Both the position numbers and the translations under genes were made by a program. Of a stretch of DNA of 64,000 bases, positions 1 through 12,900 are shown piece after piece. The notes beneath the pieces are model-generated. The model did not search any database. It was not told the origin of the DNA and saw nothing but the letters and a program-made list of their open reading frames with translations. Each line of letters opens with the position of its first letter. Position 1 is the first letter of the stretch. This DNA comes from Ecdyonurus torrentis (lineage: Eukaryota; Arthropoda; Insecta; Ephemeroptera; Heptageniidae), in contig OX439131.1 of assembly GCA_949318235.1 (NCBI GenBank), positions 36,226,805 to 36,290,804 on the forward strand, in the 5' to 3' direction.

Positions 1-93
1 GATCTTAATTTTCATTGCAATAATATAATACACATATTTTTTTATACATCGTCACCAAAATATCAAATGAATTTTAGCTACATCCATGTTTAC

Positions 94-307
94 CTTTTAT
101 GGTGCTGAATTTAGCCTGCTGGTGATTAGATCCTTTCAACTGGGGAAGGATGTCAGGCCACGCCTTGAGCATTTCATATGAGATTGCACTGCTCTTTTTT
201 CGCAAATTTACAAGAGCAAGATACAAACAATTACGTAAAGGGCTTACTTGACACTTCTTCTTACATAAGTAAACCATTATCCGTATCATGCCACATAACT
301 GCTTCAC
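94..307 (-). CDS. Coding exon 9 of the ICE1-like gene, last exon inside the window
   Basis: The acceptor is TTTTTGGAATAG and the donor is AAAAG|GTAAAC at 93-88. It is 214 bp, phase 0 in, one base left over. The peptide contains LCGMIRIMVYLCKK and, 27 residues on, LKAWPDILPQ. This spacing of a Leu-Cys pair and a Trp-Pro-Asp is what suggested the ICE1 C-terminal domain. The gene continues beyond the left edge. Confidence 0.75.
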
Positions 308-2384
308 CTATTCCAAAAACAAGTACGTAATTTCAATTATAACAACACATGATCACACCAATCAATAATGGACATTTACACTCACGGAAACCATAATGTT
401 AACATCAAAGGGGGCACCACCTCCTAAAGAATTCATTCATGCTTTTCAGAGAATTTGGCAATACTGCTCTTAACTGACAATGTATTTTCTACCCTTTCCT
501 TATATTAGAAAGCAGCATGGTCTTTGATGTTAACATTATGCTTTCCGCGAGTGTACATACTAGCCTCAAGAATAGTAATTTATTTTATTATGTGTTATAA
601 TTGGTTAATTTTTATATATTTTACTGTTCTATATTGTAGAACATTAATCAAGCAACAGAACTTGTTTACAGTATATAATTACATGTTATCCTTTATAAAA
701 ATATAACTTTATGTTGTACACTTCTGGACAAAAGTTCTCGAACAGGGCAGTGGGGGCCCCTATGTTTTCTCATAAAGATAGTAGTTTGGATGCCTATACA
801 AATCATTCGGAAACTTTTTGTCGAGAGCTGTACATCTTATTATATAAAGTAGAACCTTTCCAGAGTCTTTTAATTGACATATAAGTGTAAATATTATAAA
901 TCATACATACCGATCTATATTGAGAGTTACTATTTGTGTTAACAATGCATGAGGGAATAATTGTGATCAATGTGTCTTCTATTCCTGCTAGTTGTTCAGT
1001 TTTCTCTAGACAATGGACCAAGGCAAGCACTCGTCTTTGAGTTCGGGTCAAACAAAAGCTGTTTGGAGCTACTTCTTGATCAGCTTCATTGACACTGTTT
1101 GTAACTACAACTAGCAAAATAGCTCTGTAAAATAAGCAATTCAAGAATTAAAATGTTACATTTTCACATAACAGTTTTGGAAATATTAATTTATAGGATA
1201 TTTTCTTTATAATAATTTTAATTTTTATTAAAGGCGTAGAACACCTTGAACAAAAAAGTTGTGTAATATTCTAACATACCTGAAAATCAATGTTGATTTA
1301 CAGGTTTGTTAGGATATTACACAACTTTTTTGTTCAAGGTGTAATTCTACGCCTTTAAGTAAAAACCATACAGCAAAGTACCTTAGTTACCATAGTGAAT
1401 TTAGGGTACGATATCCTGCTTGCACACGATAAACATAATAATATATTGATTAGCTTTTTGACATCTATAATACAGTCCTGTGCTGAAAACTAACATTGGA
1501 GTTATAGTTAACTTGTAAATATTTGTGTAGCTGTGCCACCAAAATCTTCACCAATTAAGCTAACTTGTAAGTGGTAAGGCACTTGTTGGTTTCTCCTTTC
1601 CTATTCTTTGATTATACCTACTCAAACCGGAATGGTTTTAACATTTCCTTATTATTATAAATAATTATATACATAATATTCTATCCTTTGATCGCTAGGA
1701 AGATTTTTCATCTTTTTATTTTTTATTTATTTATTTTTTTTATAAACAAAAATTCATTCATAATAATTATTTATTTCTAGTTTCTATCTTTGAGTTTGTA
1801 TTGTTTGCAAGGTCTGACAAAAATGCAAAACACTCCAATTTTCTTGGAGTTCAATGCTAACAGCTATATCCAATGTGTTATTTTTATTATTATTAACTGG
1901 TGCTAGCAAGAATTTCACTGATGAGGGATTCTATTCACTATGATATAAGGCCCTTGCTGGTTTCTCTTATCCTTTTCTTTTCAGTTTTAGCAGAATTGTA
2001 ATAAAATAAAACATATAAATATATACTTACTCAGCCACATGAGACAGTGAATTTCCAGGAAATGCACCTTGCATTTTACACACAATACTATCTAATGTAG
2101 CGCTTGTGAATGTTTCTCCTGACAAGTCCTCAAGAGGGCCCTCAGCAATCCTTTTCACAGCTTCTTTGAAAGGAAAAGGAGGGGGGGGGGGGGGGGGAAA
2201 TAATAAAAATAAACCACATTAAAATGATACTTAACCCTAAATATGAGTGATTTTTGTCCTTCTCTAAAATAATTCAATAGAAATTAGTTGTTTATTTAAC
2301 TTTTCTAGCCCACAGGATAAGCGAGCCCCGCAAGGGTAAAAAGAGAGGAAAACTCTGACGTATAGTAGATTTTCTTTACTGTGC

Positions 2385-2420
<36 letters not shown>

Positions 2421-5400
2421 TTTTCAAGTTATGCATATCAGGTAGAGCAAAGGTATGCAATTTTTTTACTTTCAGGCATGTAAACTATATCGTTACCCTC
2501 ACAGGTTTTGCTTATCTAGAAAAGTCAAATAAATGCGACTGATAAAACTTTTCAATTGTTTCAGAAAACAACAAAATTACTTATTTTTAAGGTTAAGTAT
2601 ATTGCTCTAATAAATAATAAGTAAAAAATACTTCCAAGGAAATTTCTTTATGTATATTTTTGACAGATAAAAATTTATTATTATACTTACTGCTGACAAG
2701 GTGATCGATAGGAGTACTGACAACGTCTGTTCCTTGAGATCTTAAAGTATCAAATATTTGAACAATAGCCTGTGCTGCTTGTTGATTTTTCTGCTGCTGT
2801 TCATTAAGACTTGTTGCATTGGCTACAAAAGGAACAGCCTGAGTGTTGGAGTTATAGATTTCTGTTTGAATTTCTTTTGTTGTTATTGTTGTTGGAGGTT
2901 GGAGTTTACTTTCATTACTTGCTTCTGTTTTATTATTTTTTTCCTTCATGTTAACAACACCAACACTAATTTCTGATTTATTTAAAATTGATGTGCTTCG
3001 TGTAGTAACTATTTGCTTAACATTAGTATTTCCAACAGGAATTTTTGACAAGTTCTTTAATGGTTTAGCATCAGTCAATTTACATATTTTAGGCATGGTT
3101 GGTGTTGCTGTACTCACAGATGTACTTGATTTATTACAATTAACTTTTATCATCTGTAGTTCTCCATTTTTATTTTCTGTAATTGGACTAAGAAGAGGAG
3201 GTACACTGAATTGTGATGGTGATATTAAGCTTCTTTTAGGTGTTAAAGACTTATTGGATACTTGACAATTTCTACTTGGAGTCATTTCAGTTGCAACCTG
3301 CACTTCATTCAAAATATCATTGTCAGTCTGAATTTTTTCCAAGTTTAAATTTTTCTCAGACATTTTTCTGTAAGCATTTGCTTTCTTTAATGCAATGCTA
3401 CCTTGAACAATAGGGTGACTTTTTGTGAATTGAGAGCGTACTTTTTCCAGTTTGCTAAGTTTCTTTGGAGGAGGTTTTTTTACATCATTTTTAACCTTTA
3501 AATCATCAGTTGAAACATTTGTTTGAATATCTTGTTTAACTGATTCACTATTTTTATCTTTTACATCTGAATTGAGCAAACCCGGACAGCCTTCACGCTT
3601 CTTAGTGAGTGGGGTAGATACTGCTTTTTTTTCTGTTTCTTTAACAACTTGTGTCACGATGGGCATCTTGATGATGGGTTGAGCAAGTTTACTTGGATTT
3701 CCATTGATAGGTATCTTAATGCTGCTAGGCTCTGAAAGTTTACTAGAAACTCCACTTATATCCAGAGTATTCAATGATTTGTTTGTTTGAGCATTAACAG
3801 GCATTCTTGTTCTGGGTTGCACAAGTTTACTTGTGATAGGCTTACTCATTTGATAAACTCTTTTTGGTGGAACAGTGAGCTTTGCTGGAGTAAGAGAAAA
3901 TTTATTAGGCAAATTTTTCTTTTCAATGTCTGGTATTATTGCTTCTTCATTATTTAAAATTTTAGGCTCATTTGTTTTTAGAATTTTAATTGGACAAAAG
4001 TTGGATATTAAATCTTTGTTGGAGATACTTTCAAATTTCCTTTTACGAGGAGTTGTAATCACAGCACTATCCTCTTTTACTTTTACATTTTTAGTCACCT
4101 CATCATCTGATGATAATAATATTTCCACAATTCCACCTGGAACTTCCACTGAGTTTATTGTATGTGACAAGGGTTTCTTCAACTGTGATTTATCAGATAG
4201 TAGGGTCTTGCAATGTGGTTGCAAGCCATCAGAAGGGGACAAAGTAACAGGAGCAAATCTTGTTTTCTCCTCACTTCTATCCTCCTTGTTAATCTGAAAT
4301 TTAGAAATGCTTGCTGCATTATTTCTTGTTTTGACTTGAGATGCATGATTGGCTGTTTCTAGACTTCCAATTTTATGGGGATTTAACAACTTTACTTGCA
4401 AATCATTTAATGAGTCTGATGTCTCTGTTTGGAATAATTCATCAGTTGATTTTTCAACATGTTCTGGTAATGTTAACATATCTTCTTTGATCTCAGATTT
4501 TTTACCATTTTGTTTTTTATTAGTTGACTCTTCTAGTGTCACATCTGTATTAGTTTCTGGTGTTATGTTATTAAATTCAATTGTTTCTGATGAATCTGAG
4601 AGATGGAGATGCAAGCTACTACTATTTTCAGTGACATTTGATTGAACATCATCGTCACACTCTCCTTCATACAAAGAAACGATATTATCTGTTGTTGACA
4701 ACTTCTGCTCCAAATTGAAACAACTTTCATTTTCATAAGTCCTTTGCTCAGCAAGTTCTGATTTATTATTTGAGTAAATATTTTTATTTACTAAAATATT
4801 CTCTGATGTGTGACTGCTTGCATTAAGAGATACAAAGCTTCTTGTTTGGGGGGTGTTCAGGACATCATGACTAGGAGGATGCTTAATTTTTGAAGCAGAT
4901 AATGTTATATTTGGTTTAAATTTACGAGGACGTAGAGTGCTGACTTTCTTGCAGGATTCTTCTCTAATTGTCAGAGGGTGGGTTACAGTGCAAGTTTTTT
5001 GAGATGACATTGAATTATTATTCATTTTTCCTTTCTGAGAAGTAGCTGAATTTATACTTAATTTTTTAGCATTAACTTCAGTTTTTTCTTGACTGTTTAA
5101 ATTTATCTGACAATTTTGAGTTACATCATCATGTAAATTAGAAGACCTGTTTAACAGTTTACGCTCTTCTACCAAACCAGTACCTAAGAGGTCAGTATTG
5201 GCTACACTTGAGTGATTAGATACTTCAGTGCTACTTGTGGCTGCTGCTTTCTTTCCTCCTTCCAATGTGAGATCTATTTTACCAACGTCTCTGTTAGCAG
5301 AGAATTTTTTTACTGGAATCTCAAATTGACTTTCTTTATTTCCATTAAAACATACAGATGTGCTATTATTTGTTTGTGACATTTCTAAACTGTTAAATTC

Positions 5401-6942
5401 AGATGATTGTATCATATTATCAATACTTTTTGATTGGGCAGAATTTAGGGTGCTATTTTCACCAGAAAATTGTGAGTTCTTGTTTGTTGATTGCATAATT
5501 GTAGCACTGTCATCTTCTGCTGATTTAGTGCTATCGAGTTGTTTTTTATTTACCTGTAAGTCTGTTGTTGTAATATTTCCAACCTTGTTAGTAGACTTAG
5601 ATGATTCCATTTGACTGATTCCTTCAGTTTTAGTAGTGTGGCAATTTTCTTTATCTTCTGCATCACTGATAGATACCATGTCGCTGACAGAATCTTCACT
5701 TGTAATATCTTTGTCACTGGTGCAGTTGCTTGAGCTGCTCACAATTTTTGAATTTTCAGGAATATTTGTGGAAGTATTTGGATTACCACTTTGTTGACTC
5801 ACAGCAGTATTTGGAAGACCTACAGGTAATTGTTGATTATTTAAAAATTGTGCATTTTGTGGTTGAAATAAATAAGGAACATTTATGACAGGGTAAGGTT
5901 CAGGTATGGATTGTAATTGATATGGATGTTGTGGATTGAAAATCATGAATGGCATTGGATAATAATTTTGTAAATTTTGGTTCATGTTTGTAATAATGGG
6001 ATTGATAAATGGTGAATGAAATATATTTGGATTTATAATGGTTGAAGGAATTTGTGGCTGATTTGCATTCCTAGGAATTGAATTACAGTATACACTCCTT
6101 GCTCTTCTTCGCTCTTTAACTGTACTTTTAATTGTTTTATGTTGTTTAGAATATGTAGATCTGTGTGATCTGGTATGGGGTGTGGACTTATTGTTTTTAT
6201 TAAGATATTGTGGCAAGTTTTTTTGTTTGTAAGTCAAAGTGTGAGGGCTCACATAAGCAGGAGTGTGATGATTGTCAATAATATCTACTTCTGTTACATT
6301 TTTTGTAGAGACTTGTGTCTCATTTTCTTTAGGATCAGAATTGACACCTGCTTTAGATATGACATCATCATCCAAAATCTCCTTACTTGTGCTGGTTTCA
6401 TCAGATTTCTTTTCCTGCTGGTCACTCTTGAATTTATGTGCTGATGATTTATGACAAACATCATCTTCATCCACTGAAAATTCACTTCTATCTTGAAAGA
6501 GCGACTTCCATTCCTCAAGCTGACTTTGAAAGTGAGAATTTAATAAACCTGCAATTTTTTTGTTATACAAATATTACAAACAAAATTATAAAATAAAAAA
6601 CTGAGCATTATACAATTATTACATTAACTTTTAATTTTGTGGAGTCAACTGACCAAAAGGACATATAGGCTTTTCAATATTAAAACCATTTGATTTTGTG
6701 AAATTCGATTGTTCCCTTTGTGATTTCACAAAATTGAGAGCTAACTATAAAAATTAATAATAATAAAAAGCTTATTAATAAAACTTATCAGACTTATTAA
6801 AACAAGTTGCCGGAGGAGTTGAGGTTGGGGGGTGGGATTGAGTGATTGCATGATATTGTTTTTTTTTTTTTTTTTTTTTTTTTTTTGCAATTATAATTAT
6901 TATTAACCATGTTTATTTATAAATTAATTCATTTTTACTTGA

Positions 6943-6975
<33 letters not shown>

Positions 6976-9900
6976 TATTTTTCTTTAGTCAACATCCTTG
7001 CTGCTCACATATGGTGTTCAAACACAAGCTCCAATAAATGAATGTTACCATTATATATATATATATATACACAACTTACTATTTTTCTGCAAAGTTTCAG
7101 CAAGATGAATACATGTTGCAACCATTCGTCTTTCCATGATATTTGTAGCCTGCTTTGCAGAAGATTGTTCTTGACCACTTCCTTTTGACTCTTGCAGATC
7201 TTGTTCTGTTAAAAGAACAACAAAATATAATATAGTTGTTATGATCTCCACAATTCTACTCTCATGGAATCCACAGTACATTCGGGAGGTAATGGATATC
7301 TCAGGGAATCCATTGCCGACCTTCCTCACCGAGGTTTCCATGGTTTCCTCGGTGTAAAGGCGAATGCTGGGAAGGATTTACCAGGCCATGGCCTGGTAAA
7401 TTGTGATTTTTGTGATTTCACAAAATTGAGAGCTAACTATAAAAATTAATAATAATAAAAAGCTTATTAATAAAACTTATCAGACTTATTAAAACAAGTT
7501 GCCGGAGGAGTTGAGGTTGGGGGGTGGGATTGAGTGATTGCATGATATTGTTTTTTTTTTTTTTTTTTTTTTTTTTTTGCAATTATAATTATTATTAACC
7601 ATGTTTATTTATAAATTAATTCATTTTTACTTGACATTTTTTTTTTTTTTTTTTTTTTTTTTTTGTATTTTTCTTTAGTCAACATCCTTGCTGCTCACAT
7701 ATGGTGTTCAAACACAAGCTCCAATAAATGAATGTTACCATTATATATATATATATATACACAACTTACTATTTTTCTGCAAAGTTTCAGCAAGATGAAT
7801 ACATGTTGCAACCATTCGTCTTTCCATGATATTTGTAGCCTGCTTTGCAGAAGATTGTTCTTGACCACTTCCTTTTGACTCTTGCAGATCTTGTTCTGTT
7901 AAAAGAACAACAAAATATAATATAGTTGTTATGATCTCCACAATTCTACTCTCATGGAATCCACAGTACATTCGGGAGGTAATGGATATCTCAGGGAATC
8001 CATTGCCGACCTTCCTCACCGAGGTTTCCATGGTTTCCTCGGTGTAAAGGCGAATGCTGGGAAGGATTTACCAGGCCATGGCCGACCTGCCATGGAAGAA
8101 CCCGCGATTCTTATGAAGTCTCGGGAGTGTAAAATTCAGTATAAATGCAATGTAAATATGTAAATAACTAGCATAAGTTGTACCTCGCCTAGAGGTTTGA
8201 TAGAAAAAAGAAAAGAAAAATATATATATATATAGGCCTATATATATATCTGTACCATGGCCTTTCACTATGCTTTTTAGTTTTTATATTTTTTTTTTGG
8301 GGGGGGGGGGAGGGGAGGGGAAAAATTGTCAATTAGATTGGCTTTTTATTGGATTGCACATTTTCTTGGGGCAAAGTAATAGCTTTACAAACTAGGCTAC
8401 TATACATACAAAAAATGCTCAGTTTTTATCCTTTTATGCATCATTCACATGGCACATATTAATTTGACAGGAAACTGACGCTTTATCACTAGGTACTCGA
8501 GCTTAAAACAATATGTCGAGGGCTACGCGGCCTGTCGGAACATCTACATCCTTCGCGTGCAAGAAATAGAATTATGTGTATTCTCCGCGCTCCGGACTAA
8601 AGAAACATCTGCGCTCTCCGCGGGCTTTAACATTGAAACATTTGCAGTCTTCGCCGCTGCACTAAATAAAATATCTACAAACTTCGCGCATAGCAATAAT
8701 AAAATATCTACAAAATGAACTTTTGGTTCTTCTACTATTTTTTTTTTCTTTTTACCTACTTTTACAAGTGTAAATGTTATATGATATTTAATGATATGAT
8801 AATGATATAAATAAATAAAAATTCTATAAATTAAGGTATTTTAAAAGTTGTTTTTATAGAAATAGTTATTTTATTACCAATATTTTGAAATATAATTAAT
8901 TATCGAAGAACTTTTTTTTAAATAAAAAGTTAAAAAAACAAAACAAAAACTTACGTCTTAAAAATAATTCCTCTGCTTATTATAATATAAAAAAAGCTAT
9001 GAATAATTTATTTATGTGATGTTGCACTGCACTTAATTTTTTACTCTGCTTTTTTTAATCAATCACAACTATACTATAAATACACGACCACTCATTTCAC
9101 TGTCTAAACTGAAACTGAAGTTTAATTGTCTCGCAGTTTAATCAGTTTAATGATTGTATTCGTATAAAATTGAACTTTGAAACACGGCAATTGAAAAATA
9201 TTTTACTATATTGTATTCAATTATAAAGTTCAAATAAATTAGATTACCTTAATTATTGGACGTTGGCATGACAAAGTTTCAGTTTATTATAAACCAGTGG
9301 CGAGACAAGTTATCTTGTGATAATATGATATAATTTTAAAGAAAGTAAAAAAAAAAAAAAAGTAATATATATTTAAAAAATTATTTTATAATACAATAGT
9401 TCATGAGACTAAATATACAAACATTTAATTACTTGCATTATTTAACCAGTTATTATTATTACAGTTTTGATTATTACACTAGAACAGGTAAGCTTAAATA
9501 AAAAAAAACTCTTGAATTTATTCATAATATAGTTTTAAATATTATTTTATAAAACTAAGTAATAAATTGTATACGTCTTATTTTTACGTTAAACCTATTT
9601 AGGTACGCAAATAATGTAGATATTTTATTATTGCTATGCGCGAAGTTTGTAGATATTTTATTAGTGCAGCCGCGAAGACTGCAAATGTTTCAATGTTAAA
9701 GCCCGCGGAGAGCGCAGATGTTTCTTTAGACCGGAGCACGGAGAATACACATAATTCTATATCTTGCGCGCGAAGGATGTAGATGTTCCGAAAGGCCGCG
9801 TAGCCCTCGATGTGTTGTTATAGCTTACCCCAACAGGGATTTGAGTGTCATGCATATGTCCACCTCTGGACTAAAGTAGGATTAGCATCAAGATCTGGCA

Positions 9901-12900
9901 GCTGGATTGGTGGAGAGCAGACGAAGTGTGAGGGGTGAATGGCCGAAAGGTAGCTCAGGGTGGATATGGGGAGGGAAAATGCTGCCAGATTGACAACCCT
10001 AATTTTGTTAAGCACTTATAGGCCACCTGTGATTTTCTTCCAGCTGACTAAATTTTTCTCCGAGCAGCAAGAGCCAGTAGCCCCCCTGGAGAAAGCCCAG
10101 TGGCCACTGTTTAGAAACATTTGTCCAGAGGTGTACATGTATGAGAAAGCAGGAGAAAGCATGTGCTAAAAACTGACAAAAAGACCTACTTTAATATTAA
10201 CTTATGGACCCTTTTCTTACAAGTCTGTATTGACTAATGCCAACAGATGGAGATATGCAACTGTTTACATGCATCCATTTTGTTGTGACGGATATAGCTT
10301 TGATCTTATGATTTTTCAGCTCAATCCAAAGCAGCCATCAACAGAATCAAATATTTCGAATTGTGATTCAAGTTTTTGTACAAAACATAATATTTACTGT
10401 AGTTATTCTCTGGGGGGACAAGTTCAGAAAATATTTTATTCTCACTTATTTTAATATAATTATTTTCTTTATACCAATTGTGAAAGTGAACTTTACAGTA
10501 AAATTAAAAGCAAAAATACATACTAGCTTTTGCGAGTTGCTGTGATTTCAAATCTAAAGGTTTGTTTAGTTGTCCGAGTGCAACTGTTCTTATCTCTCCA
10601 AGCTCCTTCAGAGAGTTTTCCAATTTCTCAATAGTCTGAAATCAAATACACATCTTTAGAGATATCATTTTTGTTACATTTAATGTTTAATCATTAATTT
10701 TTTTCTTCAAAATTAAGGAACCAATGAAAGTGGCATAAAAGGATTTACATAACATAAGGTTTTAATTAAGAATGAAAGAAAACATGGAATTTTTAAAAGG
10801 TCCAAGGAAATACTATAGCAACATATATTTAAGCAAGCCATGCTTTTTAGTTGTCTACTTAATTACAATCAAAACATGTATAATAATATACAACAAATAC
10901 ATTATGGGAGGGGGAGACTCATGCTATGTACCGAAATGCAATGAATAACTTGCAATTTTATAGTGTTGTATTTCAGTCTAACAGTTGTATAAGTTTTTTA
11001 TTTCTGTGCGGTACGTGTTTAATAATGGCATTAATGTGGGAAATGCATTCACATATATTTAGTAACTTTATTACGAACAAAAAATGCTAAAATCTTTAAC
11101 ATATATATTGCATTATATAAAAGAGATCTCATTAATGCCTTGCTGTATCTCTATTCCTTCAACTGAAAAGCTGGTCAACTTTTGGTTACCTCTGTTCAGC
11201 TTATGCAAGGCTCTTCCTTTTACAATGTTTAAAGGCATAGAACACCTCGAACAAGCAAGATTCTTTAATAAATACAGTTGCATAGTATACAATATAACAT
11301 CCCTTTTGAAATGTATATTGCTATACACAATTTTAATTTTGGACCAGATTAAATTATTTTCCCTCTCAAATGCAATACATATTTCTGTCGGTACCAGCGC
11401 CATCTCCCATTAATCTCTCTCCCCCCCCCCCCCCCCCCCCAGCAATGCATCTACATGCATTTTTCTATTTAATCTTCTTTAATATAATCAATTGCAAAAT
11501 CAAATTTTCCTAACTTATTATTTAACATTCTATTATAATAAAATTGTAACTCATAATCTCACCTGTTGAGAGGTAGCAAGTTCACTAGTTCTTATTTTCA
11601 ATACTTCATTTATGGCATGGATTTTATGTTTAGCAGTGTTGAGTGTAGACAATGCAAGGCTGTGGAAAATAATTAAAAATTACTCTATTTATTTTATGGC
11701 AGCTATAAGGATTATCGCCATTTTACTCTCACTAACAGTTTACAAGGGCTAACAATGGAGGTCAAGTTTTTCTTTCTATTTTGTTAAGGTTGGTGTTAAA
11801 AAGAAGTTGCCACGACACAGTACTACCTTACAAGAAGGGAGGGGGGGGGGGGGGGGGAGGGGGGGACTGAACTGGTACATGTAAACTACTGGAAGTACAG
11901 GGGTTTCATTTTAGACTTTACACACACACATACTTACTTAATGCCCAAAATTTTAGCTTTTAGCTTGAGAATATCTGTAGTTCTGTGATTCTCATTCAAG
12001 ACATCAGGCTGTAACAATAACATAATTCCATGTCAAATACTGCATAGGTAGTGTTCTTAAAATATGGATAATTTTTCAAAGCAGGTTTATGAATAAAAGC
12101 TTTTCAAAATCCAGGAATTAGATTTTCACAGACAGGGGAGGAAGGGGGGGGGGGGTGGAATAAAAAGACACTGATAATTTTTGTTTTGTTTAGGTATATA
12201 TACATACCAGTACATTAATTGACAAGGATGACAACATAATACTGTAAACACACAAGTGTTGTTGTATAATACATATCGATCTTATTGCGAACAAAAGGCC
12301 TATCTCGTTTTTTGTCAGTGGAAGCAAAAGGCGTATCTCGTATTTTGTCAGTGGAAGCAAAAGGCCTATCTCGTTCCCGAACGTTATGGCGATAGCGCTC
12401 GAGATAGGCCTTTTGCTTCCACTGACAAAATACGAGATACGCCTTTTGCTTCCACTGACAAAAAACGAGATAGGCCTTTTTTTCGCAACAAGATCGATAT
12501 CGATCTTCTTGTGAACAAAATGTCTATCTCGTTTATTTTGTCAAGTGAAGCAACATGTATATCTCGTTTTTTTTCACCCAAAGCAAAACATCTATCTCGA
12601 GCGCCATCTCCATAACATTTGGGAACGAGATAGACATTTTGCTTACGCTGACAAAAAATGAGATATACATTTTGATTCGCGTGATAAAATACGAGATAAG
12701 ACATTTTGTTTGCAACAAGATCAATATAAATAATACACTAAGCTATGCATTGATATATTATGCCATGGAAATTTATTTGTTGAGTAGCATGCATGAAAAA
12801 GGGTGGAGATGCGCTGTGACATATCATATTGGAGCAATGAATAACATTGCTCAGGACGAAGAACATCATATTTGGTATTTTCTTTGGGTAATTACAGGTA

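Larger units (their letters stand above)
6717..8083. repeat. Tandem direct duplication of about 677 bp (6717-7393 and 7409-8083)
   Basis: The two units match throughout by eye. The only difference I see is the length of the second poly-T run (30 versus 28). Each unit holds two poly-T tracts, a short TA run, one complete 126-bp coding exon and a G/C-rich segment ending CCAGGCCATGGCC. A linker of about 15 bp separates them. Near-identity means a very recent duplication or a haplotype duplication in the assembly. Confidence 0.9.

Noticed and set aside
2758..6454. Plus-strand open frames opposite the giant exon
   Set aside because: Shadows of the minus-strand coding exon, which has matching splice phases; the plus frames have none.
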